Shown piece after piece: positions 17,435 to 25,620 of a stretch of DNA of 64,000 nucleotides. Numbering within the stretch: the first letter of the stretch is position 1; each line of letters begins with the position of its first letter. Source of the DNA: JAAYJM01 sp964498585 (GTDB lineage: Bacteria; Bacteroidota; Ignavibacteria; Kapaibacteriales; UBA2268); the NCBI GenBank assembly GCA_964498585.1, contig CAZCHH010000004.1:35487-99486 (forward strand), given 5' to 3'. The position numbers and the translations under genes were made by a program. The notes beneath the pieces were generated by a model, which saw only the letters and a list, made by a program, of their open reading frames with translations, did not search any database and was not told where the DNA came from.

Positions 17435-19249
17435 ATGAAACCTTGGAGCATATCAACAACAGTAAGAAATCCAGAAAGAATAAGAAGTTTTCTATCTATT
17501 CTAAAAAAAATGGAAGGACGAATTTGGGACAGACCAAATCAAAAGAAATTCCAAATCTTGCTAATTCAATATAAAGTATATGGAGCAGGTGAATCACAAT
17601 TTTATAAAGATTTAACAAAAGAACAAGTTGTTTTAATGGATAATCCTGAACCGATTGAATTTGAAGAAGCCGAAGAAATATTAGATTCAAAAAATTATGT
17701 TGGTGGCGGAGATATGAGAGGCAGACAATCATTCAATCCATTAGAGAAAATGGGGCTTGCCTTTCTTGATGATGATAACAAAATACGAATAAGTAATTTT
17801 GGAAATTATTTTTTACAGGAAGATTATGATTTAGGAGAAGTATTTTTCAGAAGTTTTCTAAAATGGCAATTACCAAATCCTGATACTAATGATTACAAAG
17901 CTGAACATGGTTATAATATTAAACCTTTTATTGCTACATTACATTTGATAAATGAAGTAAATAAAATATGTAATAATAAAGGAACTAAAGCAAAAGGAAT
18001 TACTCGCATTGAATTTATGCTATTTGGACTGACATTAGTAAATTTTGAAAAAATACAAGAGAATGCCGAAAATCTTTACAATTTTAGAACAAAATTCGAA
18101 AAACTTAATACAGACATTGAAAAAAATAAATTAATTGATGATTATATTGATAAAAACTTATCTCGTATAGACGGAACAAACAATTTAAATGACTATGCTG
18201 ATAATGTTATACGCTATTTTAGGTTAACCAGATATATTTATTTGCGAGGTAACGGCTGGTATATAGATTTAGAGCCAAGAAGAATTGTTGAAATCAATTC
18301 AATTTTACAAGTTGATAATGCTTCTGCTATTGTATTTGGAAATAAAACAGATTATAGAAACTATATTTGTGATTTAGCACAGCCAATTTTACCTTGGGAA
18401 AACAAAGAAGAACTTATAAAAATTGGAGAAGCAACAGTTTCTGACATTAATAAATACCAAAAAGTATTAGCAACAAAAGATATTTGTTTTCCAATTTTTG
18501 ATTTAATTGATTTTAAAACTCTTTCTTATGAACATTTGAAAAACTATATCCAAGATTTAAGAGATTACAGGAAAAAGCTACAACAAATAGAAATTCAACA
18601 CTACTCTCAACAAACTATAGAAATCGAAAAATATTCAGAAGCGTTAAAAAATATCTTCAAATCAAAAAGTAAAAAGCCAGTTGAACTTGAAAGACTTTGC
18701 TCGCTTGCATTAATTGCTTTAAATGATGCAATTAATATTAAGCCAAATTTCCCTGTGGGAGACGACAACGAACCTACATTTACCGCACCTGCAAATAAAC
18801 CAGATATTGAATGCTATTACGAAACTTTCAATGCAATTTGCGAAGTTACTATGCTTACTAACCGTCAGCAATGGTATGCTGAAGGACAACCAGTAATGAG
18901 ACATTTGAGAGATTTTGAAAATTCTAATAAAAAGGAAACATATTGCTTATTTATTGCGCCCGACTTACATCGTGATACTGTTAACACTTATTGGAATTCT
19001 GTTAAATACGAATACGAAGGTACAAAACAGAAAATTATACCTATGACAATAAATCAATTTTTGATTTTAATGGATGCCTTAATTACTAGGAAAAAAAATG
19101 GCAGTAAAATATATCATCACGAAATGAAATTACTATTTGATAGTATAGTTGAACTTACTACAAGAGTTAATAATTCTGATACCTGGTTGGCAACAATACC
19201 AGAAACAATAATCAATTGGAAAAATAAAATACAGCTTAATGAAACTTAA
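17435..19249 (+). CDS. Type IIS restriction endonuclease, AlwI family
   Basis: The 604-residue protein matches the AlwI/N.BstNBI-type family: N-terminal MKPWSISTTVRNPERIRSFL, FNPLEKMGLA, and GYNIKPFIATLHLI. The family has a PD-(D/E)xK-like catalytic site, seen here as PD (456-457) followed by EVT (470-472) and the following QWYAEGQPVMRHLRDF. AlwI itself recognises GGATC and cuts outside the site; sharing that site is inference from family. The gene overlaps the next one by 11 bp and is first in an operon with two methyltransferases. No controller (C) protein is present. The start ATG at 17435 has no strong ribosome-binding site; protection before cleavage is therefore an open question. Confidence 0.9.
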   Translation: MKPWSISTTVRNPERIRSFLSILKKMEGRIWDRPNQKKFQILLIQYKVYGAGESQFYKDLTKEQVVLMDNPEPIEFEEAEEILDSKNYVGGGDMRGRQSFNPLEKMGLAFLDDDNKIRISNFGNYFLQEDYDLGEVFFRSFLKWQLPNPDTNDYKAEHGYNIKPFIATLHLINEVNKICNNKGTKAKGITRIEFMLFGLTLVNFEKIQENAENLYNFRTKFEKLNTDIEKNKLIDDYIDKNLSRIDGTNNLNDYADNVIRYFRLTRYIYLRGNGWYIDLEPRRIVEINSILQVDNASAIVFGNKTDYRNYICDLAQPILPWENKEELIKIGEATVSDINKYQKVLATKDICFPIFDLIDFKTLSYEHLKNYIQDLRDYRKKLQQIEIQHYSQQTIEIEKYSEALKNIFKSKSKKPVELERLCSLALIALNDAINIKPNFPVGDDNEPTFTAPANKPDIECYYETFNAICEVTMLTNRQQWYAEGQPVMRHLRDFENSNKKETYCLFIAPDLHRDTVNTYWNSVKYEYEGTKQKIIPMTINQFLILMDALITRKKNGSKIYHHEMKLLFDSIVELTTRVNNSDTWLATIPETIINWKNKIQLNET

Positions 19250-20033
19250 TCATATTTATGAAGGCGATTGTATTGAGATAATGGAAAAAGAAATTGATAA
19301 TAATTCAATTCCTTTAATTTTTGCTGATCCACCATACAATCTATCAGGTAAAACTTTAAATCTTGAGAACAATACAACAGGAGGTGCATTTTATAAAGTT
19401 AATGAAAAGTGGGATACTTATGACTATGACGATTATATCACATTTACTCAGAATTGGCTAAATGCAAGTATAAACGTTCTTTCACCTAACGGTAGTATTT
19501 ATATTTCTTGTACTCAACACAATATTGGCGAAATTCTTATAAATGCTAAAAAACTTGGTTTCAAATTAAACAACATAATTACTTGGTATAAAACTAATTC
19601 AATGCCTAATATAACAAAAAGAACATTTACACATTCAACAGAATTTGTTTGTTGGTTTGTTAAAGGAAAAAATTGGATTTTCAATTATGACCAAGTAAAG
19701 AAGTTTAATCCAAATAAAACTAAAGAGGGAAAAGAAAAACAAATGAGAGATTTTCTTGACTTTATTGAATTACCTATTGTACAGGGAAAAGAAAGAATAA
19801 AAGCCGATAATATGCGTGCTGCTCATCCAACACAGAAACCTGAGAAACTTTTAGAACTTATCATTCTTGCATCTTCAAACGAAAATGATATTGTTCTTGA
19901 CCCTTTTTTTGGTTCTGGAACAACTGGTGTTGTTGCAAAAAGACTTAATAGATATTGGATAGGTATTGAATGTAATCCAGAATACATAAACATTTCTAAA
20001 GAAAGAATGAATGAAAAATATACAATTATTTAA
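19239..20033 (+). CDS. DNA adenine methyltransferase 1 of the type IIS system
   Basis: The 264-residue beta-class DNA methyltransferase has its catalytic motif DPPY at 30-33 before the AdoMet-binding motif DPFFGSGTTG at about 221-230. DPPY favours N6-adenine. Other motifs: AHPTQKPEKL near the second motif. It would protect one strand of the asymmetric recognition site. The start overlaps the restriction gene by 11 bp and its end overlaps the second methyltransferase by 23 bp, so the three are one transcript. Confidence 0.9.
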   Translation: MKLNHIYEGDCIEIMEKEIDNNSIPLIFADPPYNLSGKTLNLENNTTGGAFYKVNEKWDTYDYDDYITFTQNWLNASINVLSPNGSIYISCTQHNIGEILINAKKLGFKLNNIITWYKTNSMPNITKRTFTHSTEFVCWFVKGKNWIFNYDQVKKFNPNKTKEGKEKQMRDFLDFIELPIVQGKERIKADNMRAAHPTQKPEKLLELIILASSNENDIVLDPFFGSGTTGVVAKRLNRYWIGIECNPEYINISKERMNEKYTII

Positions 20034-20853
20034 TGATGATTGCTTAAATATTCTTAAATTAATTCCTGAAAAAAGTATTGATTTGATTTTTGCTGACCCA
20101 CCTTATAATCTTTCTGGTGAAGGTTACTTGACAACTCAAAACGGTAAAGTAGCAAAACTTAATAAAGGTGATTGGGATATTATTGAAGATATACATAAAT
20201 TTAATGAAGAATGGATTCAAGAATGTATTCGTGTTTTATCTGATACAGGGACAATTTGGATTAGCGGAACTTTGCATAATCACCCTTCAGTTGGTGTTAT
20301 TTTAAAAAAATTAGGTCTTTGGATAATTAACGATGTAATATGGTTTAAGCGGAATGCAACACCTTTGTTATCTACTAATCGCCTAGCTCCATCAACGGAG
20401 CTAATTTGGTTAGCAAGTAAATCAAAAAAATACCTTTTTAATTACGATCTAGCCAAGCAGATTAATGGCGGCAAACAAATGAAAAATCTTTGGGAAATAA
20501 ATGCTGAAAGACACAAGACAAAACACCCAACAGAAAAACCAGAGTGCTTATTAGAAAGGATTATTCTCCTAGGAAGCAATGAAGGTCAAACTGTTCTTGA
20601 CCCTTTTACTGGAAGTGGAACTACTGGTGTTGTTGCACAGAAGTTAAACAGAAATTTTATTGGTATTGAAATAAATAAAGAATATTATGAAATTGCTAAA
20701 AAAAGAATCGGTGTTCAAAATGTTGAGTTCTTTGATTTTAATAATATTATAAACGAAAATATTTGCAATGCTAAACAATTTAATTCAATAGAAGAAAATA
20801 GAAAAAATAATTATAAAAGGAATGAAAACCAATTATTCAGTCAACTTGTGTAG
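20011..20853 (+). CDS. DNA adenine methyltransferase 2 of the type IIS system
   Basis: The 280-residue beta-class methyltransferase has DPPY at 29-32 and DPFTGSGTTG at 197-206, with KHPTEKPECL between. It is clearly a paralogue of the upstream enzyme (both have FADPPYNLSG). The C-terminal ~50 residues are Asn/Lys-rich. Asymmetric type IIS sites need each strand modified by its own enzyme, which explains the pair. It starts 23 bp inside its neighbour. A repeat of the GAATGAC family follows the operon. Confidence 0.9.
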   Translation: MKNIQLFNDDCLNILKLIPEKSIDLIFADPPYNLSGEGYLTTQNGKVAKLNKGDWDIIEDIHKFNEEWIQECIRVLSDTGTIWISGTLHNHPSVGVILKKLGLWIINDVIWFKRNATPLLSTNRLAPSTELIWLASKSKKYLFNYDLAKQINGGKQMKNLWEINAERHKTKHPTEKPECLLERIILLGSNEGQTVLDPFTGSGTTGVVAQKLNRNFIGIEINKEYYEIAKKRIGVQNVEFFDFNNIINENICNAKQFNSIEENRKNNYKRNENQLFSQLV

Positions 20854-20881
20854 TAATTTATTTAATGACTTTTCATTTTTT

Positions 20882-20962
20882 ATCATTCCGAGCTAAGCGA
20901 AGAATCTCAAGCTCTATATTAACAATGACTTGAGAGATTCCTCACTTCGTTTCGGAATGACA
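20882..20962. repeat. Imperfect inverted repeat flanking the restriction operon
   Basis: Arms of about 30 bp begin ATCATTCCGAGCTAAGCGAA and end GTTTCGGAATGACAT, separated by about 20 bp. They belong to the dispersed GAATGAC family. Downstream, 20965-21130 contains no gene. The arms could work as a bidirectional terminator between convergent transcripts. Confidence 0.7.
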
Positions 20963-21130
20963 TGCATGCGAAACATCAAACTACGAGGCATCAGGAGTTC
21001 TGAAACTGATTAATAATAACTACTGACATATTGAAAATACTTATTAAAAACATACTTTCGTTTTATAATGAGAGAAAAATATTACGATACGTCTGAAATT
21101 TTATAATCCTATTTTTGGGGCTTTATATAG

Positions 21131-21406
21131 TTACTTAATGTCTTTCCAGTTCCACCATTTAAGCTTTTCTACATCTCTTTGATTTTCAGGAGTTTCAGCA
21201 AAATATACAGCACAGCGAAAAACATATAAAAGGCATCTGTCTTGGATACAGCCGGCATAATTGTTTGACTGGCTATAAAGCTCATCTGGCTTGCGTCCAA
21301 TTAAATCAGCTATTGCTTTTATGCCTATATTCCACAAATCATTAGCAATTGAAACACCGACTCCGGGTATTTTGCGCAATTCCTTTATTGAAGATTCCTT
21401 GTTCAT
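21131..21406 (-). CDS. Helix-hairpin-helix protein, Cdd1 (pathogenicity locus) family
   Basis: The 91-residue protein has an HhH motif (ELRKIPGVGVSIANDLWNIG) and then DLIGRKPDELY and DRCLLYVFRCAVYFAETPEN. These match the Cdd1-type family of small HhH proteins. HhH motifs bind DNA backbone non-specifically, so a nucleic-acid role is inferred. No partner is known for the family. It follows the thioredoxin-like gene with 21 bp between them, probably as one transcript. Start ATG 21406. Confidence 0.85.
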   Translation of the reverse strand: MNKESSIKELRKIPGVGVSIANDLWNIGIKAIADLIGRKPDELYSQSNNYAGCIQDRCLLYVFRCAVYFAETPENQRDVEKLKWWNWKDIK

Positions 21407-21427
21407 ATTAGTATAAAATATATAAAA

Positions 21428-21985
21428 TTATTCAATTTGTCTTGCTTCAAGAGAATTTGGAAAAAGAGTAGCTATTTCATTAAGCATATTTAAAAATTCA
21501 TCTCTTTTCCTGTTTATCAAGAAATGTGTTTGAGCTTTTAGCATATAGATTGCTGGAATACTCGGATTATCTGGAAATGAATCAATAGTTTTCTTAAGAA
21601 TTTCGTACACTTCATTGTATTTTCCTTTGGTTAGCATAATTCTGGCATATCCTATATTGAGAATAACAAGAAAATCTTCTGTATTTAAATATCCGTCAAT
21701 AGAATAAAATAATTTTCCGGAATAATCAACATAATAAAAAGATGGAGTCCAAAAAGCAGGGTATGTTCGGCGTCCTTCTTTGTCCTTAATTATATCAAGT
21801 TTTAATGGAACAAAATTTTTATTGATTTCATTAATAACATCAACATTTTTATATGTTGTTTCATTCATTTTCTGACAGCCAGAGCAGTTTTCTTTTCGAA
21901 ATTGAAGAAAAATCGGTTTACCGCTTTTTCTCGCTATTTCCTTTGCAAAATCTAAATCTCTTATCCAATTTATCATATTAATCAA
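21428..21985 (-). CDS. Thioredoxin-like protein
   Basis: The 185-residue protein has a thioredoxin fold: KPIFLQFRKENCSGCQKM with the redox pair C34/C37, then FVPLKLDIIKD and WTPSFYYVDYSGKL, where the usual cis-Pro lies. Its C-terminal third (about 100-185) is helical and TPR-like (RIMLTKGKYNEVYEILKKTI, SIPAIYMLKAQTHFLINRKR). It lacks a signal peptide, so it is likely a cytoplasmic or pre-secreted redox protein. It is the first gene of a two-gene unit with the HhH gene. The ATG at 21985 is chosen; another Met three codons later would also serve. Confidence 0.85.
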   Translation of the reverse strand: MINMINWIRDLDFAKEIARKSGKPIFLQFRKENCSGCQKMNETTYKNVDVINEINKNFVPLKLDIIKDKEGRRTYPAFWTPSFYYVDYSGKLFYSIDGYLNTEDFLVILNIGYARIMLTKGKYNEVYEILKKTIDSFPDNPSIPAIYMLKAQTHFLINRKRDEFLNMLNEIATLFPNSLEARQIE

Positions 21986-22028
21986 CGTATTTAATAATAT
22001 TATTCAAAAATAATAAAAAAAATAAAAC

Positions 22029-22049
22029 GCCACAACTTATTAGTGTGGC
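22029..22049. terminator. Rho-independent terminator-like hairpin
   Basis: GCCACA (22029-22034) and TGTGGC (22044-22049) enclose a 9-nt loop. T-rich tracts lie on both sides, ATTTTTATTTC on the plus side and TTTTATTTTTTTTATT on the minus side. It sits upstream of a minus-strand gene start (21985) and 575 bp before the next plus-strand gene, so no annotated transcript ends here. It may end an unannotated RNA, or act as an attenuator in the leader of the thioredoxin-like gene. Confidence 0.65.
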
Positions 22050-22590
22050 ATTTTTATTTCATTGGTACTAATTAATTTTTGGGAGTTAAAAAATTCAATT
22101 TTCTCGATCATTCTGTATACCCTTATAAAGTAAATGATTAAATTAAAATAGAGATTTCATTAGCAAAAGGCAAAGTAATACTAACAACTTGTTGCTCGTA
22201 AGACTGAAAAGATTATTCTCTTTCATATCTTATCTTCATCAAAGAAATCACAAAAACCACAGTTCAAAGACAAAAAAATATCTAATAAGGTATTGAATTA
22301 TTGTAGAAAATATTTTCCAATTACTAATATTATCCCATCAGGGTATAAATTTTAAAAAACATAATTTAATCGCTTACGGGATAAACGGATTTAGCTGTTT
22401 GATTTTTCTACAAATATTTAATCGCTGGCGGATTAAAAGAAGAATACTTCTCTCGTTACTAAATTGTATTTTGAAGAGAAAATATTTAGGTAAGCACTGA
22501 TGCTGGATTTAGAGTAATAAGCATAATTAATTATAAAAAAAAGTAACAATTTTTTAAAAATATATTAATATTCCTTAACATTTTCATAAT
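22050..22590. repeat. Non-coding region with TATCCC(N)GGGATA-type repeat fragments
   Basis: No credible gene is seen in 21986-22624. Repeat fragments TATCCCATCAGGGTATAAA (22333), GCTTACGGGATAAACGGATT (22373) and TCGCTGGCGGATTAAAAG (22422) lie with ATTGTAGAAAA (22305) and TTCTACAAATA (22409), which are inverted relative to each other. This set recurs at 25797-25870 and 30225-30400. TAATTTTG at 22588-22595 may be a -7 element for the phosphate operon. Confidence 0.6.
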
Positions 22591-22624
22591 TTTGTAATAT
22601 GAAAAAAATAAGAAGAAAGAATTT

Positions 22625-23251
22625 ATGTTTAAAAGTATATTACCAAAAGAATATGAGTTTTTCACGTATTTTGAAAAACATATCGAAATAACAAAGCAAG
22701 TATCAGAACAACTGATTTTACTTGCAAACGAGAAAATAAAACTTCCGGAATGCTCAAAAATAATACATACACTCGAAAATCAGGCAGACGAAATAACTCA
22801 TCAATGCACTGAAAAATTACATCTTACCTTTATAACCCCAATAGAACGAACAGATATTTTTGCACTAATTAAAAGATTAGATGATTTGACTGATTTTATA
22901 GATAGTGCAGTTTTGCGTATGCATCTTTATGAAATAGAGGATATGCGAAGCGAGACTATAGAAATAGCAGAAGTGCTGAGTAAATCAATAAATTTATTGG
23001 AATCTGCAATTATAGCTTTACGAAATATGAAGCATAATCAGGAAAAAATCAAAAAGTATTGCGAAGAAATCAGAGAATTGGAAAATGAAGGCGACAGAAT
23101 TTTTCAAAAAGCTATTACCCGATTATTCAAAGAAAACGATGCAATAAATATCATAAAGTGGAAAGAAATATTTGAGCGTTTTGAAAAAGCAGTTGATAGA
23201 TGCGAATCTGTTGCAAATGTGATTGAAAGCGTTTTAATTGATAACGCTTAA
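22625..23251 (+). CDS. PhoU-like (DUF47) regulator of PiT transporter
   Basis: The 208-residue all-helical protein has the two PhoU-type repeats: IIHTLENQADEITHQCTEKL and IRELENEGDRIFQKAITRLF. Their ExxxD metal-binding motifs are kept (EnqaDE, EnegDR), with the PIERTDIFALIKRLDDLTDF segment of DUF47. Such proteins sit next to PiT permeases and are thought to modulate phosphate uptake. It is 14 bp upstream of the PiT gene and evidently co-transcribed. The ATG at 22625 follows an AAGAAAGA site. Confidence 0.92.
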   Translation: MFKSILPKEYEFFTYFEKHIEITKQVSEQLILLANEKIKLPECSKIIHTLENQADEITHQCTEKLHLTFITPIERTDIFALIKRLDDLTDFIDSAVLRMHLYEIEDMRSETIEIAEVLSKSINLLESAIIALRNMKHNQEKIKKYCEEIRELENEGDRIFQKAITRLFKENDAINIIKWKEIFERFEKAVDRCESVANVIESVLIDNA

Positions 23252-23265
23252 TAGGGGATAGTTAA

Positions 23266-24297
23266 ATGAATGAAGTAACCATAATTGTTATTGTTACTGT
23301 AGCAGTTGCATTAATATTTGATGTAATAAACGGATTTCATGATGCAGCCAATTCAATAGCAACAGTAGTATCAACCCGCGTTCTCTCACCGCGTTTTGCA
23401 GTTATTTGGGCAGCATTCTTTAATTTTGTTGCAATGTTTGTATTTGCACCTAAAGTAGCAGATTCAGTATCAAAAATTGTTGTAATTAATGCATTAGATC
23501 CAGCATTTGTTTATGTTGTTCTTTCCGGACTTTTTGGAGCAATAATTTGGGATTTATTAACCTGGTACTGGGGATTGCCAGTAAGTTCATCACATGCTTT
23601 GATAGGAGGATTTGCCGGTGCAGGAATAGCATACAAAGGAATTGACATTATCCGCTGGAATATTGTAGGCGAAACTATAGCTTTTATTCCACTTGCACCG
23701 CTAATTGGAGCGGCTCTTGGCTTTTTAGTTATGGTCATTGTATATTGGGTTTTCAGAAAATGGAAACCTTCAAAAGTTGACCAGATTTTCAGAAAAGGTC
23801 AATTGCTTTCTGCTGCTCTTTATTCATTAGGTCATGGCGGAAATGATGCTCAAAAAACTATGGGTATTATCATTGCTTTACTCGTTGCTGCCGGATTATT
23901 TGATGCAAACAAACAATTGTCAATCACGTCCTGGGATACTTTGTGGATTATTCTTTCCTGTCATTTAGCGATGGCTATTGGAACAGCATTAGGTGGTTGG
24001 CGTATTGTCCGGACAATGGGAATGAAGCTCACTAAACTTAAACCAGTTCACGGATTCTGTGCTGAAACTGCCGGTGCTTTCACAATTTTTTTTGCTACTC
24101 ATCTCGGTGTTCCTATTTCAACAACTCATACAATAGCTGGCTCAATCATCGGTGTTGGAGCTACAACAAATTTAGCCGGTATAAAATGGGATACTGCTTC
24201 ACGTATTGTTATCGCATGGGTAGTAACTATTCCATTTTCAGCATTGACTGCCGCTATTTGCTTCCATTTAGCATATTTAATTCACGGAGTCTTTTAG
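23266..24297 (+). CDS. pit: Inorganic phosphate transporter, PiT family
   Basis: The 343-residue permease takes up phosphate with metal or cation symport. The two inverted PiT signatures are visible: NGFHDAANSIATVVSTRVLS near residue 22 and GHGGNDAQKTMGIIIALL near 190. The conserved VSSSHALIGG and VPISTTHTIAG pairs mark the half-helical transport regions. About ten membrane helices are apparent. It has an AGGGGATAG ribosome-binding site and follows the PhoU-like gene. Confidence 0.95.
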   Translation: MNEVTIIVIVTVAVALIFDVINGFHDAANSIATVVSTRVLSPRFAVIWAAFFNFVAMFVFAPKVADSVSKIVVINALDPAFVYVVLSGLFGAIIWDLLTWYWGLPVSSSHALIGGFAGAGIAYKGIDIIRWNIVGETIAFIPLAPLIGAALGFLVMVIVYWVFRKWKPSKVDQIFRKGQLLSAALYSLGHGGNDAQKTMGIIIALLVAAGLFDANKQLSITSWDTLWIILSCHLAMAIGTALGGWRIVRTMGMKLTKLKPVHGFCAETAGAFTIFFATHLGVPISTTHTIAGSIIGVGATTNLAGIKWDTASRIVIAWVVTIPFSALTAAICFHLAYLIHGVF

Positions 24298-24340
24298 CAA
24301 TTTTTTCTTGTTTATATTCAAATTATCAATAAATTACTCA

Positions 24341-24442
24341 ACTTACACATTCCTCTCCTGAGAGGGGCAGGTGTAATGCTGATATGTCCTTTTCTTTTTT
24401 ACCACTAATCAAATTCTCCTCTCAAGATGGGAATGCGTAAAG
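24341..24442. repeat. Imperfect inverted repeat with CTCTCCTGAGAGG core
   Basis: ACTTACACATTCCTCTCCTG (24341) and the complement near 24411-24442 form an imperfect pair separated by about 40 bp. The arms resemble the end sequence of the foldback element at 30161-30465 (CTCTTGAGAG). It lies between pit and the YchF-like gene, where 24298-24528 holds no gene. TATTTTTG at 24487-24494 may serve as a -7 element for the following gene. Confidence 0.55.
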
Positions 24443-24528
24443 TTAGTTACTATTTCTAAAAATTAGTTTATTTTTAATATAATGTTTATTTTTGCAATAA
24501 ATTTTATATCAAACAGAATGAGAATAAA

Positions 24529-25029
24529 ATGCAAATAGGAAAAAAAGGACTGCCATACTCGGGAAAGACTACTTTCTTTCAAACAGTAAGCGAGCAAGAA
24601 AAAGAAATCGACCCTATGCAATTACAAAAAAAAGATATATTCGAAGCTGTAATCAAAGTACCAGACGAAAGATTAGACTATTTTACTGAAGTATTCAATC
24701 CCAAGAAGAAAGTAAACGCAAGAGTTTCTATTATGGATTATTCTATAATGCAAAAAAGTGAACATCAAAATACACTTTTTTCAACTGCATTCCTAAGCAA
24801 AATTTGTTTGAATGATGCCTTAATTTTGGTAGTGCGCGGTTTCGAAGATGAAAGTATCTTACACTTAAAAGACAATATCAATATTTTCAGAGATATTCAG
24901 CTTTTGGAAGATGAGCTGCTTTTTGCTGATACATTCTTTGTTGAAAACCGGCTTGAAAAAATTGAAAAAGAGCTAATGCGTCAAAAAGTAAAAGACCAAT
25001 TACTCAAAGAAAAAGAAATTATGCTATAA
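24529..25029 (+). pseudogene. YchF-like GTPase, N-terminal part (interrupted)
   Basis: The 166-residue fragment is the G domain of a diverged YchF/Obg-type ATPase. G1 is GLPYSGKT (7-14). The region that is normally DIAGLVKGA...GLGN is replaced by DYSIMQKSEHQNTLFSTAFL, so the switch II glycine and its surroundings are lost. DALILVVRGFEDESILHLKD and DIQLLEDELLFADTFFVENRL are recognisable YchF segments. A TAA at 25027-25029 ends the frame. The same frame resumes at once with WQSYLQDSKPLSDFEHNEEE, which is what a YchF has there. Total length without the stop would be 363 residues, the standard for YchF. Confidence 0.75.
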
Positions 25030-25620
25030 TGGCAAAGCTATCTTCAAGATTCAAAGCCACTTTCAGATTTTGAGCATAACGAAGAAGAAATCAAATTTAT
25101 AAAAAATTACCAAATGCAAACTGCTAAACCGCTTCTTATTGCTGTTAATCTTGATGAAAGCGATATTGAACGAAGTGGGCAGATAATTAATGATATCCGA
25201 AGCAAAATCATCAGACAGAATCTTAGAATAGAACCATTTTTCGCAAAAATTGAAATGGAATTAATGCAGCTTGCTCCAGATGAAAAACTTGAACTTATGA
25301 CTGAATATGGCTTAAAAGAATCTGCTCTTCACAGACTAATCTGCAGTGCTTATGATGTTGTTGGAGTTCAATCCTTTTTCACAGTAGGAGAAGATGAATG
25401 TCGCGCCTGGACAATTAAAAAAGGTATGAATGCTCAGGAAGCTGCAGGGACAATCCATACCGACTTTTTTAACAAATTTATACGCGCTGAGGTTGTCGGT
25501 TATCTTGATTTTGTTGAATGTGGCTCATTTCCAAAATGCAAAGAAAAAGGCGTTTTTCGATTGGAAGGAAAGGAATATATTCCCAAAGACGGCGATATTT
25601 TTCATATAAGACATAGTTAA
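25030..25620 (+). pseudogene. YchF-like GTPase, C-terminal part with TGS domain (interrupted)
   Basis: The frame continues from the TAA with no shift. It carries KPLLIAVNLDESD (the YchF G4-like NxxE position) and the C-terminal TGS domain, which is strongly conserved: LQ-type entry GVQSFFTVGEDECRAWTI, GMNAQEAAGTIHTDF, FIRAEVVGYLDFVE, and EGKEYIPKDGDIFHIRH. The first available ATG is at 25114. The TGS domain is better conserved than the G domain, suggesting constraint lasted there longest, or the whole protein is a special paralogue. Readthrough, pseudogene and sequence error are not separable here. Confidence 0.75.

Noticed and set aside
9005..25029. Reassignment of TAA to a sense codon
   Set aside because: Many intact genes in the window end in TAA with proper spacing to the next gene (for example cydB and most ribosomal genes).
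24529..25620. Two separate small genes instead of a split YchF
   Set aside because: Both share frame and together match YchF in order and length; the second has no ribosome-binding site before its first ATG.
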